Shown piece by piece: positions 14,100 through 26,343 of a DNA stretch of 64,000 nt (positions within the stretch are counted from its first letter, which is position 1; each line of letters opens with the position of its first letter). The notes beneath the pieces are model-generated. The model was not told the origin of the DNA and searched no databases. It saw nothing but the letters and a program-made list of their open reading frames with translations. The stretch is from positions 8,607,375-8,671,374 of the forward strand of contig NC_088297.1 in assembly GCF_032854445.1 (NCBI RefSeq), written 5' to 3'. Made by a program: the position numbers and the translations under genes. This DNA comes from Liolophura sinensis. Taxonomy: Eukaryota > Mollusca > Polyplacophora > Chitonida > Chitonidae.

Positions 14100-14385
14100 C
14101 TTCTACACTTCCATATTCCTCACAGTTAAGGTCTCCAGCACTACAGATTTCGGCCACACTTCCATATTCCTCACAGTTTAGGCCTCCAACTCTACAGATT
14201 TCGGCCACACTTCCATACTTCTCACAGTTTAGGTCTCCAGCACTACAGATTTCGGCCACACTTCCATACTTCTCACAGTTTAGGCCTCCAACACTACAGA
14301 TTTTGGCCACACTTCCATATTCCTCACAGTTTAGGCCTCCAACACTACAGATTTCGGCCACACTTCCATACTTCTCACAACAAGG
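14100..14385 (-). repeat. 51-bp tandem array with an open frame of 17-residue repeats
   Basis: Five and a half copies of a 51-bp unit (plus strand: ACTACAGATTTCGGCCACAC and so on to GGCCTCCAA). Because 51 is a multiple of three, the minus strand (14083-14361) reads as repeated GSVAEICSVGGLNCEEY units, with Cys-x6-Cys kept in every full copy. Substitutions keep the frame open. No splice context or signal peptide is evident, so coding is unproven. Confidence 0.8.
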
Positions 14386-14582
14386 GCGCTGTCAACATTA
14401 TCGACACATTCCACTAGTTAAAAAATGTTGGATAACAATGACGTGAATTTTTATAACTTTTGTTTTCACCTTTGGGAGACAATTTTGCCAAGTTTTTTCT
14501 ACACAATATAACGTCTGGTCATGCACATTCACGATTTATTTCGACATTAAACATCATGTTAGAGATGGCCCGAAAAGAAAGT

Positions 14583-14774
14583 TTATGACGCCATGCCCTG
14601 GAAAGTAAAGTGGTTCAAAGTTGGTGACGTCATACATTGGCCCCTAATGTGGTCTAGATTTAGTGAAGTGATGCATTGACAGCTAAAGTAGTCCAAAGAT
14701 GTTGAGGTCATGTATTGGAATCCAGAGTGGTTCAAAGCTGGTGACGTCTTGCACTGACACCTAAAGTGGCCCAT
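14583..14774. repeat. Diverged 39-bp tandem array
   Basis: Four and a half copies of a 39-bp unit, recognisable by GTGGTTCAAAG-x-TGGTGACGTC and a ATTGG or ACTGACA tail. Copies have diverged by about a quarter of positions. On the minus strand the 13-residue period stays open. It lies directly after the 46-bp and 51-bp arrays. Confidence 0.7.
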
Positions 14775-15032
14775 AAATCCAATCTTAGAATCTTAGGCGT
14801 AGATGAAGCACACAACACTTCTGAGAAAAAATGCAATGCAGTGACGCTCTGCACTAAAACAACAACAGCATAATTCCTCTTATCGAAGCCCATCAGCAAA
14901 ACATGCTGTCGATATTAACACAGTTCAAATTCCAGTTTGTTTTTTATGCAGTGTGAAGGTGAAATACCGTATTAAATATTTATCACTGGGATGTAAACTT
15001 CACGCATCCTCGGTATGTGGCGGAACGATACA

Positions 15033-15295
15033 TAAACGGCTCAGGTGGTTAGCACGCTAGTTAGCACGCTAGCACGCTGTGAGCTCCCCAGCTCTCACTC
15101 TCTTGAGACATCTTGTCTCCCACCAACATGGTGTGTAAACGTGCATACTTCACCTGCGGAAAAGTTCGTCAGTAACTTGCCACTGGTCGGTGGTTTACGC
15201 CATGCAGGCACTCCGGTTCCCTTCACCCAGAAAAATAATTATATATAAATGAAAAATTGGAAGTATGGCGTTAAGCAAGAATCAAATAAATAAAA
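15033..15295 (+). mobile_element. SINE family 3 (different body)
   Basis: tRNA-like head GGCTCAGGTGGTTAGCACGC with a small internal repeat, then GGAAAAGTTCGTCAGTAACT, TTGCCACTGGTCGGTGGTTT and TGGCGTTAAGCAAGAATCAA before an AAATAAATAAAA tail. The middle differs from family 1. Related fragments occur at 48080-48130 and 54215-54350. Confidence 0.65.
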
Positions 15296-15673
15296 TACAC
15301 AATCAACATAAACATAATATTGTAATATATATAGTATATCGATAAGTCTCTTTCTCACTGACCATAATATGATAAAAGTCGTATCACTCGCGGTATATGT
15401 TTAGTCTCATTATTGCTGACTGTAACATAAACATTGTATGGATATACTGTACATTTAGTGTTATTCTGAATTCTGAATGTGGCCATATACTGTAGAGAAA
15501 ATGTTATCCTGTATGACGAACATACATATTATAGAATGACTCGATATATTGTTGCTTTGAATGAGATAAACAATGCAGTAACATGCTGTGGATATAGTGT
15601 TATTCTGAAAGACTATAACATAAAAATATTGTAATTTTCTGTAGACATAGTGGTTATTCTGAATGACTAGTAT

Positions 15674-15674
15674 T

Positions 15675-15705
<31 letters not shown>

Positions 15706-15890
15706 TTTGGTGTTTTACGCCGTACTCAAAAATATTTCAGTTATACGACGGTGACCAGCATTATGGTGGGAGGAAAACGGGCCACAGCATTTAAACGTAT
15801 AAACTCAAATCCAAATTTCAAATTTTAATGAAATGTTCATTTGCTAGCTGATTCAGAGAATCTACTAGTTATAACTATGACTAGCTTTCA
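15674..15890 (-). mobile_element. Truncated SINE family 1 fused to a shared non-SINE segment
   Basis: SINE tail and body to about 15778, then ACAGCATTTAAACGTATAAA and GAAATGTTCATTTGCTAGCT, the same junction as at 9254. Confidence 0.8.
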
Positions 15891-17772
15891 TAATACTGGC
15901 AAACCTCCCCACGTACGGCTTGAGAGGAAGGCTCTGGATGAGTGACATACACAATGTGGTTATCCACTTAAGATTTAGTGTTTATCTGAATGACGTAAAC
16001 AATATGGTATTAGATGTAAATTTCGATTAGTTTGATTTACTGAACGTAACCACGTCAATTGGTATAGCTGTATTTTCGTTGCATTCTGGCTGTGCATTTA
16101 AAACATACCGCTATCCAAAGATACAACCCATTTTCCCCTTTGGAAAAAAGTTAAGTAAACCAGTATAATTAGAATTTCCTCTGCATGTTGCCATTTTCAC
16201 TGGGGCATATGTGTAGCCTACGTGTGGAAGAGAGGCAAAAAAAAACAGGACTACAAAAGAAATGCATACAGTGTATGTCGAGTTCTTTTTTATGCATGTC
16301 TTAAGTGTTCGGTTTACTTGTAGATAGCGGAAAACGTTTGTACACATCTTGTAGATAGCGGAAAACGTTTGTACACATCCGTACAAATATATTGTGCATA
16401 TAGTATACGTAGAATTTTAAACATATGCAAACATATACAAAAGAATTTATGTACCCGTGCACATATTTATAATTACAGAATAAATGCAGAAACGGTTCGC
16501 TAGAACCAGTATTTGGCTTGCTTCTGGTAATGTGTGACCAGAGCTACGTTTGTCCTGCGTTTACCGTGTATGTAGGGGCGGATAACTCTTGTGCAAATGT
16601 CCTTATAGTCCTCAGTAAGCCACGTAATATTATTCTAAGTAGGTCTACAGGTAGTGAAAGTAAATCTGACATCAGCTTTATCCTGGGCTATTATGGATCT
16701 ACACTCTACGGTCGGGATAGTACATATCACTCACGGGAATAACGTATGAAGTCAGACATGTACTGGATCGATCTATTCTAAAAACGCGTGGTATGTGTGT
16801 CACGTGATCACTTAGACGACTGATTCATCCGTCTAAGATTATCTCAGATCGTGCACTGCGGTTAGGTAAAATGTACAGGTGGGGACTGTAATAATAACAA
16901 GGTAAAAGGTTCGAATCTAGTTCACGCCCGTTTTTGCCTCTACGTCATGAAAGAAAGGTCTACATGTTACCTATATAACGGTTTTCTCAAGAGGGCTACG
17001 ACCGGTCGCTCTTAAATGCGCAATAAAAAAAAAAAGAGAAGAGAACGGACTTTTAAAGTTTTAACGTTACATCTTTGTAAAATATATATCACAATTGACT
17101 ATGCCATTTTATACATGTATTTAATTTCAATACAGAACGTTGTAATGGTCTGGTCTTACGGCGCTTGCAGAGCCGAGATGACGCGGCTTCGAATTCACCT
17201 CCTGTTGCATGAGTCATTTAACGCTTTAATTGAAGACTAATTGATTGAATGATTGTGTAATGATTAAATATGAACTGGGTTAAGGTAAAATGCCACACTC
17301 TTAAGCCCTGACAAATACACTACTTTGATTGATTGAATATTGATTCATTGATGGAATATTGATTGATTGAATGTTAGTTTAGTGATTCTTGCTTATAACG
17401 CCATACTCAAGAATTTTTCACTTTTTGACGATGATCCGTCAGTTTGGAGGTTTAAAAGTAATGCAGAGAAAGTTTATACATTTTGGTGCGTTTGTCACGG
17501 TTTGATATTTGACCCATGGCTTGTAATTTAAAATGTCAGCCATTTTATAAATACAGAGATAACCGCCATAATTACGGTGCGAGACGATTGCGGTGTGTAA
17601 TGGACACTGTATTTATAGAATTCACAACAGCGATAGGCCTTTCTTTGATGGGTATAAATTATCCAGTGACAAGCACTTTAATGAACATTAATCAAGTATA
17701 ATTTGCTATATATGGAATTTAAGATTTAATAGGCGTATATTCAGGCACAAACAAATGAAATGTTTCCACGCT
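15891..17772. other. No gene recognised
   Basis: Unique AT-rich sequence apart from the 31-bp tandem duplication at 16319-16380 and ATTGATTGA-type simple sequence around 17235-17375. Confidence 0.45.
16319..16380. repeat. Perfect 31-bp tandem duplication
   Basis: Two identical copies of a 31-bp unit beginning CTTGTAGATAGCGGAAAACG and ending TTTGTACACAT. Confidence 0.9.
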
Positions 17773-18066
17773 TTATTTATTTATTTAATTGATTGGTGTT
17801 TTACGCCGTACTCAGCCATATGTCACTTATACGACGGAGGCCAGCAGTATGGTGGAAGGAAACCTGGCCAACAATATGATGGGAGGAACCGGGCAGAGCC
17901 AAGGGAAAAGCCACGACCACCCGCAGGTTGCTGCAGACCTCCCCACCTACAACCGGAGAGGAAGCCAGCATGAGTATGACTTGAACTCACAGCGACCGCG
18001 TTGGTGAGAGACTCCTGGGTCATTACGCTGCATTAGCTCGCTAACCAACTGTGCCACGGAGGCCCC
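17773..18066 (-). mobile_element. SINE family 1, full length
   Basis: Complete reversed element from the TTTATTTATTTATTT tail to head CCACGGAGGCCCC, with an internal small duplication (AACAATATGATGGGAGGAAC) in the body. Confidence 0.92.
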
Positions 18067-19219
18067 TTTCCAAGCTTTAGAATTGTTGTATGAAGGCCAA
18101 GGAGTAAGTGCACAACGCAAGGCAAGAAAAACAAAATTCAATGTATACGTACATAGTCAATCATTTACTTACATGTATAAGATTGATATGACCGAGCTTG
18201 TTTCTTTAAGGAATCGACGAGAAGAATTCGGTCAAGTGATTCACGCACGCGCTGACCTCTTTACTACCAAACGTCGCATATCGGCTCAAAGGTCACAAGG
18301 TGCGGGCAATGACCGGACAATTCCGTGTTATCGAGAGAGACCTGTCCAAAACCCTGAAAGGATTGCGCATGCGTGTGGATGTGTAGTATCGGATCGCTGC
18401 ATGCATCGCGTGGTTTGAATTGCGTTTTAAACAAGACCCTATAATAGCTGATCGATGAAAGCGCGAACGTGTATGAGCATTGGCGATGCTGTAAAGATCA
18501 TGTAATGGGTTTAAGTGGAAGCTGTACCAGTCTCTGTATAATCAACTGTACAATCAATTAGTCAAATCAATTAGATAAACTGCCGGTCAACAATTAAGTT
18601 ATACAAGCACGCAGGAATCTGAGGAGCTTAAAATATTAATTTATTCTATTGATGCTTAAAGCTGTCTAACCCAGGCATGTGTTTTACTATGTATATATAA
18701 TTTACACCCTGTATGCATGTTTACGGAAATGTAGTAGGCCTACTCGAGGCATGTATGATTTAAACCGCGGTCAAAGAATGTGACAAGCCGGTTCACCGTA
18801 CAATTCCACCTGTAGTTAAAGGCTCATTATTACTTTGCCGTGCAGTCTGGGATTCTCGAGACTACCAATAGCTTAGTTCCTCGTGCCCATGAAGGGTTAT
18901 GGACCCATATTAAAAATGTTGACTTTCAAATAAATTATTTAGATTCGAGCAAGGCTGCCTGCTGTCAGTAGTCCACGTGATACACAGTTATTACACAAGA
19001 TGGCGTGACCATATAGCGAGGTCACGTGGTAGCGCGAGAGTGCATGGCCAAGGGCATGTACATGTAGACCTGCACATAAATGTATGTTAATGGTATACAG
19101 CATCGACGCTGATTGGACGGTATGTTCAAACTTAACCTACTTTTAAGATAAAGGCAATCACTACATCACTGTAGACTTGCTCTAAAATGTATTCGAATAT
19201 ACACAAATGTACTCTCCAA
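18067..19219. other. No gene recognised
   Basis: Open frame 18083-18418 has no domain I recognise and starts in SINE flank. The rest is unique sequence without features. Confidence 0.4.
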
Positions 19220-19478
19220 CAAAAATTAATAATCTGTTATATTTAACAGAAAGTCTGTTGTCTTAGCGATGCTAGAATGTATTCTGTTATTGCAGTACAT
19301 TTTTGTGTTAAGAAAAGCAGACATATTCTATTCATTCAACACAGTGCTTGTATTAGACAAACAACATATTATGTTGAATAAAACAAAGTTATGTAATAAT
19401 AACAGAATATATTCTATCGTCACTCAAAAAACAGACTTTTATGTTAAAATTAACAGATTATGTTTTTTATTGTAGCTT
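19220..19478. mobile_element. MITE-like element built of AACAG/CTGTT mirror motifs
   Basis: Left side AATAATCTGTTATATTTAAC then AGAAAGTCTGTT matches the reverse complement of the right side (AAACAGACTTTTATGTTAAA then ATTAACAGATTATG). Internal ACATATTATGTTG-type short palindromes repeat. About 255 bp, non-coding. Confidence 0.6.
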
Positions 19479-19938
19479 GCCATTTCTTTCTGAATAATTA
19501 AGACTTTGTGTCGAATCACAGCCGAAGGGTACGGGATGTTTCGTGTTTGGTAAGTCTTTCGATGGTATGCAAGTTTATAGTACATTCAAAATAAAACCAT
19601 TAACCTTGATACGCAGACATCAAGTTGTAGTTAATTTACAGCTGAAAAACACCCATTAAATTAATTTAATTGCTATTCAAGATATTTCAATATTTGAACT
19701 TCTTCTTCATTCGTCTCGCGATCTTCTCTGACAAGGTCATATGCCTGCGTGCTCTAAGTTTGAGATTTTATCAACAATGTTCGCTTATCTAAGGTATGCC
19801 AGTATATCCCCCCCCCCCCCAAAAAAAAAAAATCCCATACACATACAACCTCCGATAGGTGCGAATTATCGACCAACACTTAAAAGGATAGAAAACAATT
19901 AAGTAAGCATGTACGTGTATCGTTACTAAAATTAACAA

Positions 19939-20206
19939 GAGGCCTCCGTGGCTCAGTTGAGCTAGCGAAACCTAATAACCCAGGAGCCACTCACCATTGC
20001 GGTCGCTGTCAAGTTCAAGTCCACCTCATGCTGGCTTCCTCTCCGGCCTTGCGTGGAAAGATCTTCCAGCAATCTGAAGATGGTCGTGGGTTTCCCACCG
20101 GGCTCGGCCCGGTTTTCCTCCTACCATAATGCTGGCCGCCGTCATATAAGTGAAATATTCCTGAGTACGGGGTAAAACACCGATCAAATAAATAAATAAA
20201 TAAATA
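19939..20206 (+). mobile_element. SINE family 1, full length
   Basis: Head GAGGCCTCCGTGGCTCAGTT, B-box-like AAGTTCAAGTCC, body and an AAATAAATAAATAAAT tail. Confidence 0.92.
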
Positions 20207-20274
20207 TTAACAAGGATAGAATTAGGACCAGAAGGTGACCAGAGGTCGCGAAATCTAAGGATGTTGAAGTACTT

Positions 20275-20411
20275 TTATTTATTTATTTATCTGATTTGTG
20301 TTTTACTTATATAATATTTCACTTATACGACGACAGCCAGCATTATGGTTTGTGGAAAGCGGGCAGAGCCCCCGGGGAAAACCCATCCGCAGGTTGCAGC
20401 AGACCTTCCCA
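20275..20411 (-). mobile_element. SINE family 1, 3' part
   Basis: Tail and body with a small deletion after GTGTTTTAC; ends at GCAGACCTTCCC where the ACACAA-rich element begins. Confidence 0.85.
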
Positions 20412-20414
20412 ACT

Positions 20415-20720
20415 CAAACATGTGTTAAATAAAGGTGAAGTACACATGCACACATATTACAAAATTATAAAACACAAACTTGTGTTGAACCAAAATGCGG
20501 TAATTTGTGAGCCACAACAAAAAATTGCGTATTTTGTAACAAGTATTTTGTATTATATTCGACACATCTTGTGTGTAATCCTTTCAACACAGGACCTTGT
20601 GTTAATTCAATACAAGATACAGTTGTTCAAGTATGACACAAGACTTTTGTTGGGAAGATCACAAGTTTGTGTTCATAAAAAAGAAGTGTTTTTGTGTGTG
20701 TGTTTTATTTCTTTGTATTC
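20415..20720. mobile_element. MITE-like element built of ACACAA/TTGTGT mirror motifs
   Basis: Contains AACACAAACTTGTGTTGAA near 20470 and CAACACAGGACCTTGTGTTAA near 20588, with further ACACAA...TTGTGT pairs at 20560, 20635 and 20660. The outer parts are roughly inverted (ATAAAACACAAACTTGTG against CACAAGTTTGTGTTCAT). It abuts a truncated SINE. Element borders are uncertain. Confidence 0.5.
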
Positions 20721-21938
20721 TATCCCCATAACCATGGCCATGTTTAGTCCGCTCTGTAGCAGTCTTGTTAGAGTATTTCTCGATCTTTCGTCGAGTTAAG
20801 CTACAATTATACGACAATCGATAACACTGATAACAGATCCTCGATAAATGTACCTTTAGTCATTTCCTAACTGACTTCTTTTCTAAGGCGGATGAAGTTT
20901 GAACACGGAACAGGTAAACCTCAATTTGATACAATGACTCGACAGAAAACCTAGCCGTAATTGTATGTATGCATAGGTAGACTTGACCTTGAGAGAAAAA
21001 GTAAGCATGCACATGTTAAAAATAACTACACACGCAAATCTTGACTTCCTTCTAACTCAAAGCAGCAGTCAAAGACGCAAAAGTTCAGTCTGAAACAAAA
21101 GCAACCTGATCTTAGTCAGGCTCCATGGCGCGAGACGAACTCTGTGTGTAAATGAGCTAGCGAGAAGTATAGCTCATCATACAGCATCTAAGTATAGATG
21201 GAAAAGCTTGATATGAGTCTGCATATTTTATATAAAGTATAAGAAATATATGTACGTTACTGTTGATATACGTATATGCATATATTTTTTCATCCTTAGA
21301 TTTTGCTCTGACTATATGCACGTGACATTTTGACTGACCTGGCTTAATTTAAGACATCCAGGAAGAGAACCAAGAGAAAAAAAAAACTAAATTATTCATG
21401 TAGGGAAGTGTTGACAGGGATCGATCCCATATAGTATGGAGCTGTATAGTCGTGGAAGGAAATATATAGTGTTTTAGGACAGGACTACAGGTAGGCCTAT
21501 GAGGGATGTGCCGAGGCATCATATTCTGTACTAGTTAAAATATATACGTCAAGATAAATGTTAAAAACACAAAAAGATCCCAAATCTGTAGCGTTTACCC
21601 TGGTTTTTGACTATTGTACTATAGTATATAGCCTGAGTTTTATTTCTGTAAGGAACAAAATTTCAGTAAAAAGAATAATGTTTAGGTTTATCATTATTCC
21701 ATAACTAGATAACCAGGAATGTATTGTGACAGTCACACTGAGAAAAAAGAGTAAAATTCAAGTCTATAGCTAATGATGTTGATATTTTGCATGTTTTTGG
21801 CTAACCTGTCTTCTATCGATAATACTCTGTAAAAGATTAAGCGGATTTAGCTAAATCTAGACATAACTATATATATATACGACCATATTATATATACATA
21901 TATATATTATATATATATATATATATACACACACATAC
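20721..21938. other. No gene recognised
   Basis: Unique AT-rich sequence; TA- and TATATAC-rich from about 21868 up to the palindrome. Confidence 0.45.
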
Positions 21939-22056
21939 AATTTCACGTCTTCTTTAATTAACACGACGTGCGTGTACATGTATATATGGGCAGACTACAT
22001 ATATAGGTTTGACCGCTGTTAAGTATATATTTATATATAGGTTTGACCGCTGTTAA

Positions 22057-22094
<38 letters not shown>

Positions 22095-22178
22095 TTAACA
22101 GCGGTCAAACCTATATATGTAGTCTGCCCATATATACATGTACACGCACGTCGTGTTAATTAAAGAAGACGTGAAATT
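21939..22178. repeat. Perfect long palindrome with AT-rich centre
   Basis: The left arm 21939-22030 and right arm 22087-22178 are exact reverse complements (about 92 bp, from AATTTCACGTCTTC to CGCTGTTAAGTATATAT). The left side carries an additional 34-bp tandem repeat of AGGTTTGACCGCTGTTAAG. The centre is a TA dinucleotide run. It could form a long hairpin or cruciform. No target-site duplication is visible. Confidence 0.92.
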
Positions 22179-22489
22179 ACCCATGGTGGGGACATTATGT
22201 AGATCCTTGCGGTTGTCCATATACAACGTCTACATGTTTTCAAGTTTTGTAACTTTTTCCTTGGTTTCCTCTTGCCAGGATGAAAAGGTTTTAATCTTGG
22301 CCAAACGGTTCTACGTGAAAACCATCTCACCTTGGTGAAAACGATTTTACCTAGGTGAGAACTGTTTTTTGCCACCTGATACAAGAAGCTTATTAATAGT
22401 TCTGCAACGAAGCTCCTGGCCAAACAGGTCTTGTGACAATAGATATATTTGCATACTCATGTGTCTCAGCCGTGCGTGATGCTGGTAAT

Positions 22490-22602
22490 TTTATTTATTT
22501 ATGTGAAAGATTATTTCACTTATACGATGGAGGCTAGCATTATAGTGGAAGGAAACCGGACAGAGCCTTGGGGAAACCCACGGCCATCCGCAGAGCTCGT
22601 GA
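22490..22602 (-). mobile_element. SINE family 1, 3' fragment
   Basis: Tail, TTTCACTTATACGATGGAGG and body to CGGCCATCCGCAG. Confidence 0.82.
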
Positions 22603-22895
22603 GATGGGAGAAGCGAGCATGTCTCCTTCTATAACGCGAGTTTCCGTGAAAACCATCCAGGTGGAAACCCAAGGAAAATTTACCGAAAAAAAATGTATGG
22701 GATCTATGTTATCCTGTATAGGACTTTGCAGATTATGCAGATCGTGTGATCGAAATAAATATCGAAACAAATAATCCACGATGAACGATCGCTCAGCGGA
22801 AATCTGAATATTTTTTCTACACAAACCGCTTCCCCATGCAGGTATCAGACAGTGAAGCCTTCTGACATAAATCACCTAAATGAAAATATAAATTG

Positions 22896-23319
22896 ATTTT
22901 ATTGATTTATTTGATTGGTATTTTACGTCGCACTCAAGAATATTTCACTTATACGACGGTGGCCAGCATTATGGTGGGAGGAAACCGGGCAGAGCCCGGG
23001 GGAAACCCACAACCATCTGCAGGTTGCTGAAAATATAAAGTCGATGTAATAAAAAATAGTTGGTTATATCTTTATTATTTATTTATTTGATTGATGTTTT
23101 ACGCCGCACTAAAGAACATTTCACATATGCGATGGCGGTCAGCATTATGGTGGGAGGGAAGCAGGTTCGAACTGACGAAAATCTGCAGGTTGGTGGCAGG
23201 CCTTCTCACTTACGAAAGGAGAGGAAGCCAGCATGAGCTGGAATAGAACTCTGGGAGGCCGATCTGGAGAGAAGTTCGGGAGTCATTGTGCTGGTTAACC
23301 ATTAGGCCACGGAGGCCCC
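22896..23319 (-). mobile_element. Two SINE family 1 copies joined by a short linker
   Basis: The first copy (22896-23028) stops at GCAGGTTGCTGAAAATATAA. A linker (GTCGATGTAATAAAAAATAG) leads to a second, full-length copy (23072-23319) ending CCACGGAGGCCCC. The same truncation plus linker occurs at 39047-39235. Confidence 0.85.
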
Positions 23320-24842
23320 GGTGGTGTTTAATGTAAGGCCATATGGTTCACTCCATACTTTTGAGTACTTTGAGAACTGTTTACATTACAGATAAAACTG
23401 ACACCATTCCAAACAGGCATATCAATTTAAAAATCCGTCCTGGGGACATACCTCGAGTGTCCGATTCCAATCGTTGTGTAACTGACCAGGATATTAATGA
23501 ATGCAAATGATATGTGTTAGTGTGTACCAGTACTTACACATACGCTTCCAGGAAGTTGTACCGGATAACTGCCAAGATCGTGTCGTAACTCAATTAAAAT
23601 CTGGCTTTATGTAGGTGACCTTATAACTTGTGCGAACATAAATGTATGCATGGGTCAAAAGAGTTTAAACTTGTTTGTCTGATACAGAGATGTAGGGCCT
23701 ATGTCTTAGAATAAAATAAATCAATCCTGCAAGGTCGAGGATCCTTGCTATTGGGTGTTGGCTCGGAGATAATACACGTGCATGTAGATTTCTTCATAAA
23801 TATTGCTCCACGATCAATATGATTTTACGTCATAAAATAGAAAAAGAAATACTTTTACTGATAAAACCATTCATTCACATCCTTGTACACTGCATGAATA
23901 CAGGCTTACTCCACACTTAGTACACATTTGGAATTTTCGCCATATTACAATATTGTAACGTCATCTCAACGATTGGTGGTGTTTTGCATATAGGTGTATC
24001 AGTGTATAATTTTATTGGTCGATATACTATTTCAAACCTCATCACCACACAGCAAAGACAACCCCACTTCGTTTACACGCCAAGAATTCTCGCCCTTCAT
24101 TGGTCCATGTCCACGCGGCGATTAAAAATTTTGTCGATCATTTCCGGAAGTAGAATAATATCTTCGTTACATAAACCGTACTTATTTTAAGATGCTATTG
24201 TGAAATGAGGCTTAGGACAGCTGATCTCAGCTTTTTGTAGAAAAACTAAGGAATGGAACGTATATACATGTACATGACGTATAAAGTGTATATGAGTGTG
24301 ACCATCAAAAAGCATTAAGCATCACATAAAGCAGTGCCCCATTGTTTTGTTTTTTTTTTTTGTTTTTTTTTTGACCAGCTAGGATCCGTATGTCGATCAT
24401 TCATATCTTCCCGGAAAATTCTAAACATAGACCAATGTACACGGAAAGGTGTAAGTGGATGATAATTTATATGCGGTATATTTATAGCTACATATATTTA
24501 ATAAGCAACGTAGATGTTTATGCTTCTATTCCGGTTTGAACACGGTTTCCTTGACACGCAGATCTGTTATTAACCATTGGCTGCATACATGTATATAGAT
24601 GTGCACGTACAAAGAAGTTTGAGTCATCATCAAACCAAACATGCGCTAGCTGTGATTGAATAGCTTTTCCCCAGGGCAAATCAAATTCTTGATATAGAGA
24701 GATAGATATATGCAATGTTGATTACTTAAATTTTTAGGGGTTGTTTTTTAAGTTGTGGATATAATATTACGCAGTTATAAGACAGAAGGACATGTACATA
24801 TACTACAAGTATGTCGAACATATATTGTAAGTTTAGGCCTGT
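23320..24842. other. No gene recognised
   Basis: Unique sequence with a poly-T run near 24345-24372. No supported exon. Confidence 0.45.
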
Positions 24843-24993
24843 TAATCTATTTGATTGGTGTTTTGTTTACTGATTTATTCGTTTAATTGGAGTTTTACGC
24901 AGTACTCAAGAACAGATCACTTATACGATGGTGGCCGGCATTACGGTGCAATGAAACTGGGCAGAACTGCGGAGAAAACCCACCACTATCGAC
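24843..24993 (-). mobile_element. SINE family 1, 3' fragment
   Basis: Diverged tail and body (ATTGGAGTTTTACGCAGTAC to CGACAGGTTGCC); the tail start is partly duplicated. Confidence 0.75.
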
Positions 24994-25096
24994 AGGTTGC
25001 CGTCACTATAGAACTGACAATGCTTTTATATCCGTGATATAGAGATGAGCACAGTTAACCATCGATAAGCCAGTGAAGTACGCCTACAGGTTGACC

Positions 25097-25239
25097 AGGG
25101 GTCGGTTTCATAAACCTAACTTGGCTAAGTAAGCCTTTAACTACCATGGCAACGTATGTTGTAGAGATACAAGGTGTACTTAGCTGAGGGCAAATTAAAA
25201 CTAAGTAAGCTTCATGAAACCGGCCCCTAGATTGTGTTA
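25097..25239. mobile_element. Short MITE with AGGGGYCGGTTTCAT termini
   Basis: Left end AGGGGTCGGTTTCATAAACC and right end CATGAAACCGGCCCCT are inverted, and the inner TTGGCTAAGTAAGC / CTAAGTAAGCTTCATG segments continue the symmetry. Total about 143 bp, non-coding. The terminal motif is related to that of 33207-33432. Confidence 0.75.
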
Positions 25240-26284
25240 GGTGTCATCTGCCTGAGTCTTGCATAACGTCATACTCAAAATATGGCCACTTCAATACAAT
25301 GGCCGCCAGGTTTATGGGTGGAGAAAACTGGTGTAAAACTCTGACAAGTTTATAAACTTTCCCACGTGACGCAGAGATACGCACACAATATAGGTGGTAG
25401 ATGACTGGTCGTTAACGAACGTTGAGCCGCGCAATCAACCATACGAGCGTTGGTGACCGCTTTTAGTAATAAATTGCAGATCAACATAGAGCAAAGCGGT
25501 TCATCTTGGAGTAACCGAAATGTGCGACTACTTTTGTCGGCATATTTTTGCCAAGGGCCGTAACTCTCATTGCAATGTTAGTTTCATTCATAGCATTGTA
25601 CGGTGAGACGTTAAGGATTAACCAAAGACAATAAAACACAGACTGAAGCCATTTTATTTTTACTCCCGTTTTTATGAAACTTCCTTAAATTTCATGAACT
25701 TTTATAAAAGTCTTTTATTTCATGCCATTTAATTTACTGTTACATGTAAATTAAATATAATCTGCCAACAGAAATTCCCTTCTGTCCTTCTTCAGGTCAA
25801 TAAATCGTGTATCCTGACATCTTTGTTCAGTCTGGGTCTTTTAGAAATGTGAACATTCCACATTTTTGCATTCCAAGCTCCTTTGGTCTTATTCCCCACC
25901 CTGTTGCTTAGATAGAAGGTTCACATTAACCCTACGCCAAAGATCAACCGTCTTGCGGAGGACCCACATTGTTCCCAGAACCAACAAACAGTGACAACTG
26001 GCTAATCGACAAATTCCCTGTCAAAGGTACCCGATGAACGAAACCAGGCACATTACAATAATCAGCTCTCCCATTTGGTGCTGAAAGCTGTTAATGGCAT
26101 ACACATTTACATGCACCACTCGATGGAATCCAGTGGTCACTGTTTAGGGCCTACATGCAGGTGTATGTACCATACAGCGGTGCATCCGAGAGACGAGCAA
26201 AGAACTGTTGGAACTGTTGATGCACTCCTCCCTTGTAACTTGAAGATAAAGTTCGATATTTCTCGCCATTTTTTTTTAACTGAA

Positions 26285-26286
<2 letters not shown>

Positions 26287-26341
<55 letters not shown>
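26287..26341. repeat. (TA)n microsatellite, about 27 units
   Basis: Uninterrupted TA dinucleotides. Open frames crossing it on both strands (alternating Ile-Tyr) are products of the repeat. Confidence 0.97.

Positions 26342-26343
<2 letters not shown>

Noticed and set aside
20296-20799. 167-residue plus-strand frame
   Set aside because: It begins in a SINE and runs through the ACACAA/TTGTGT palindromic element. No recognisable domain.
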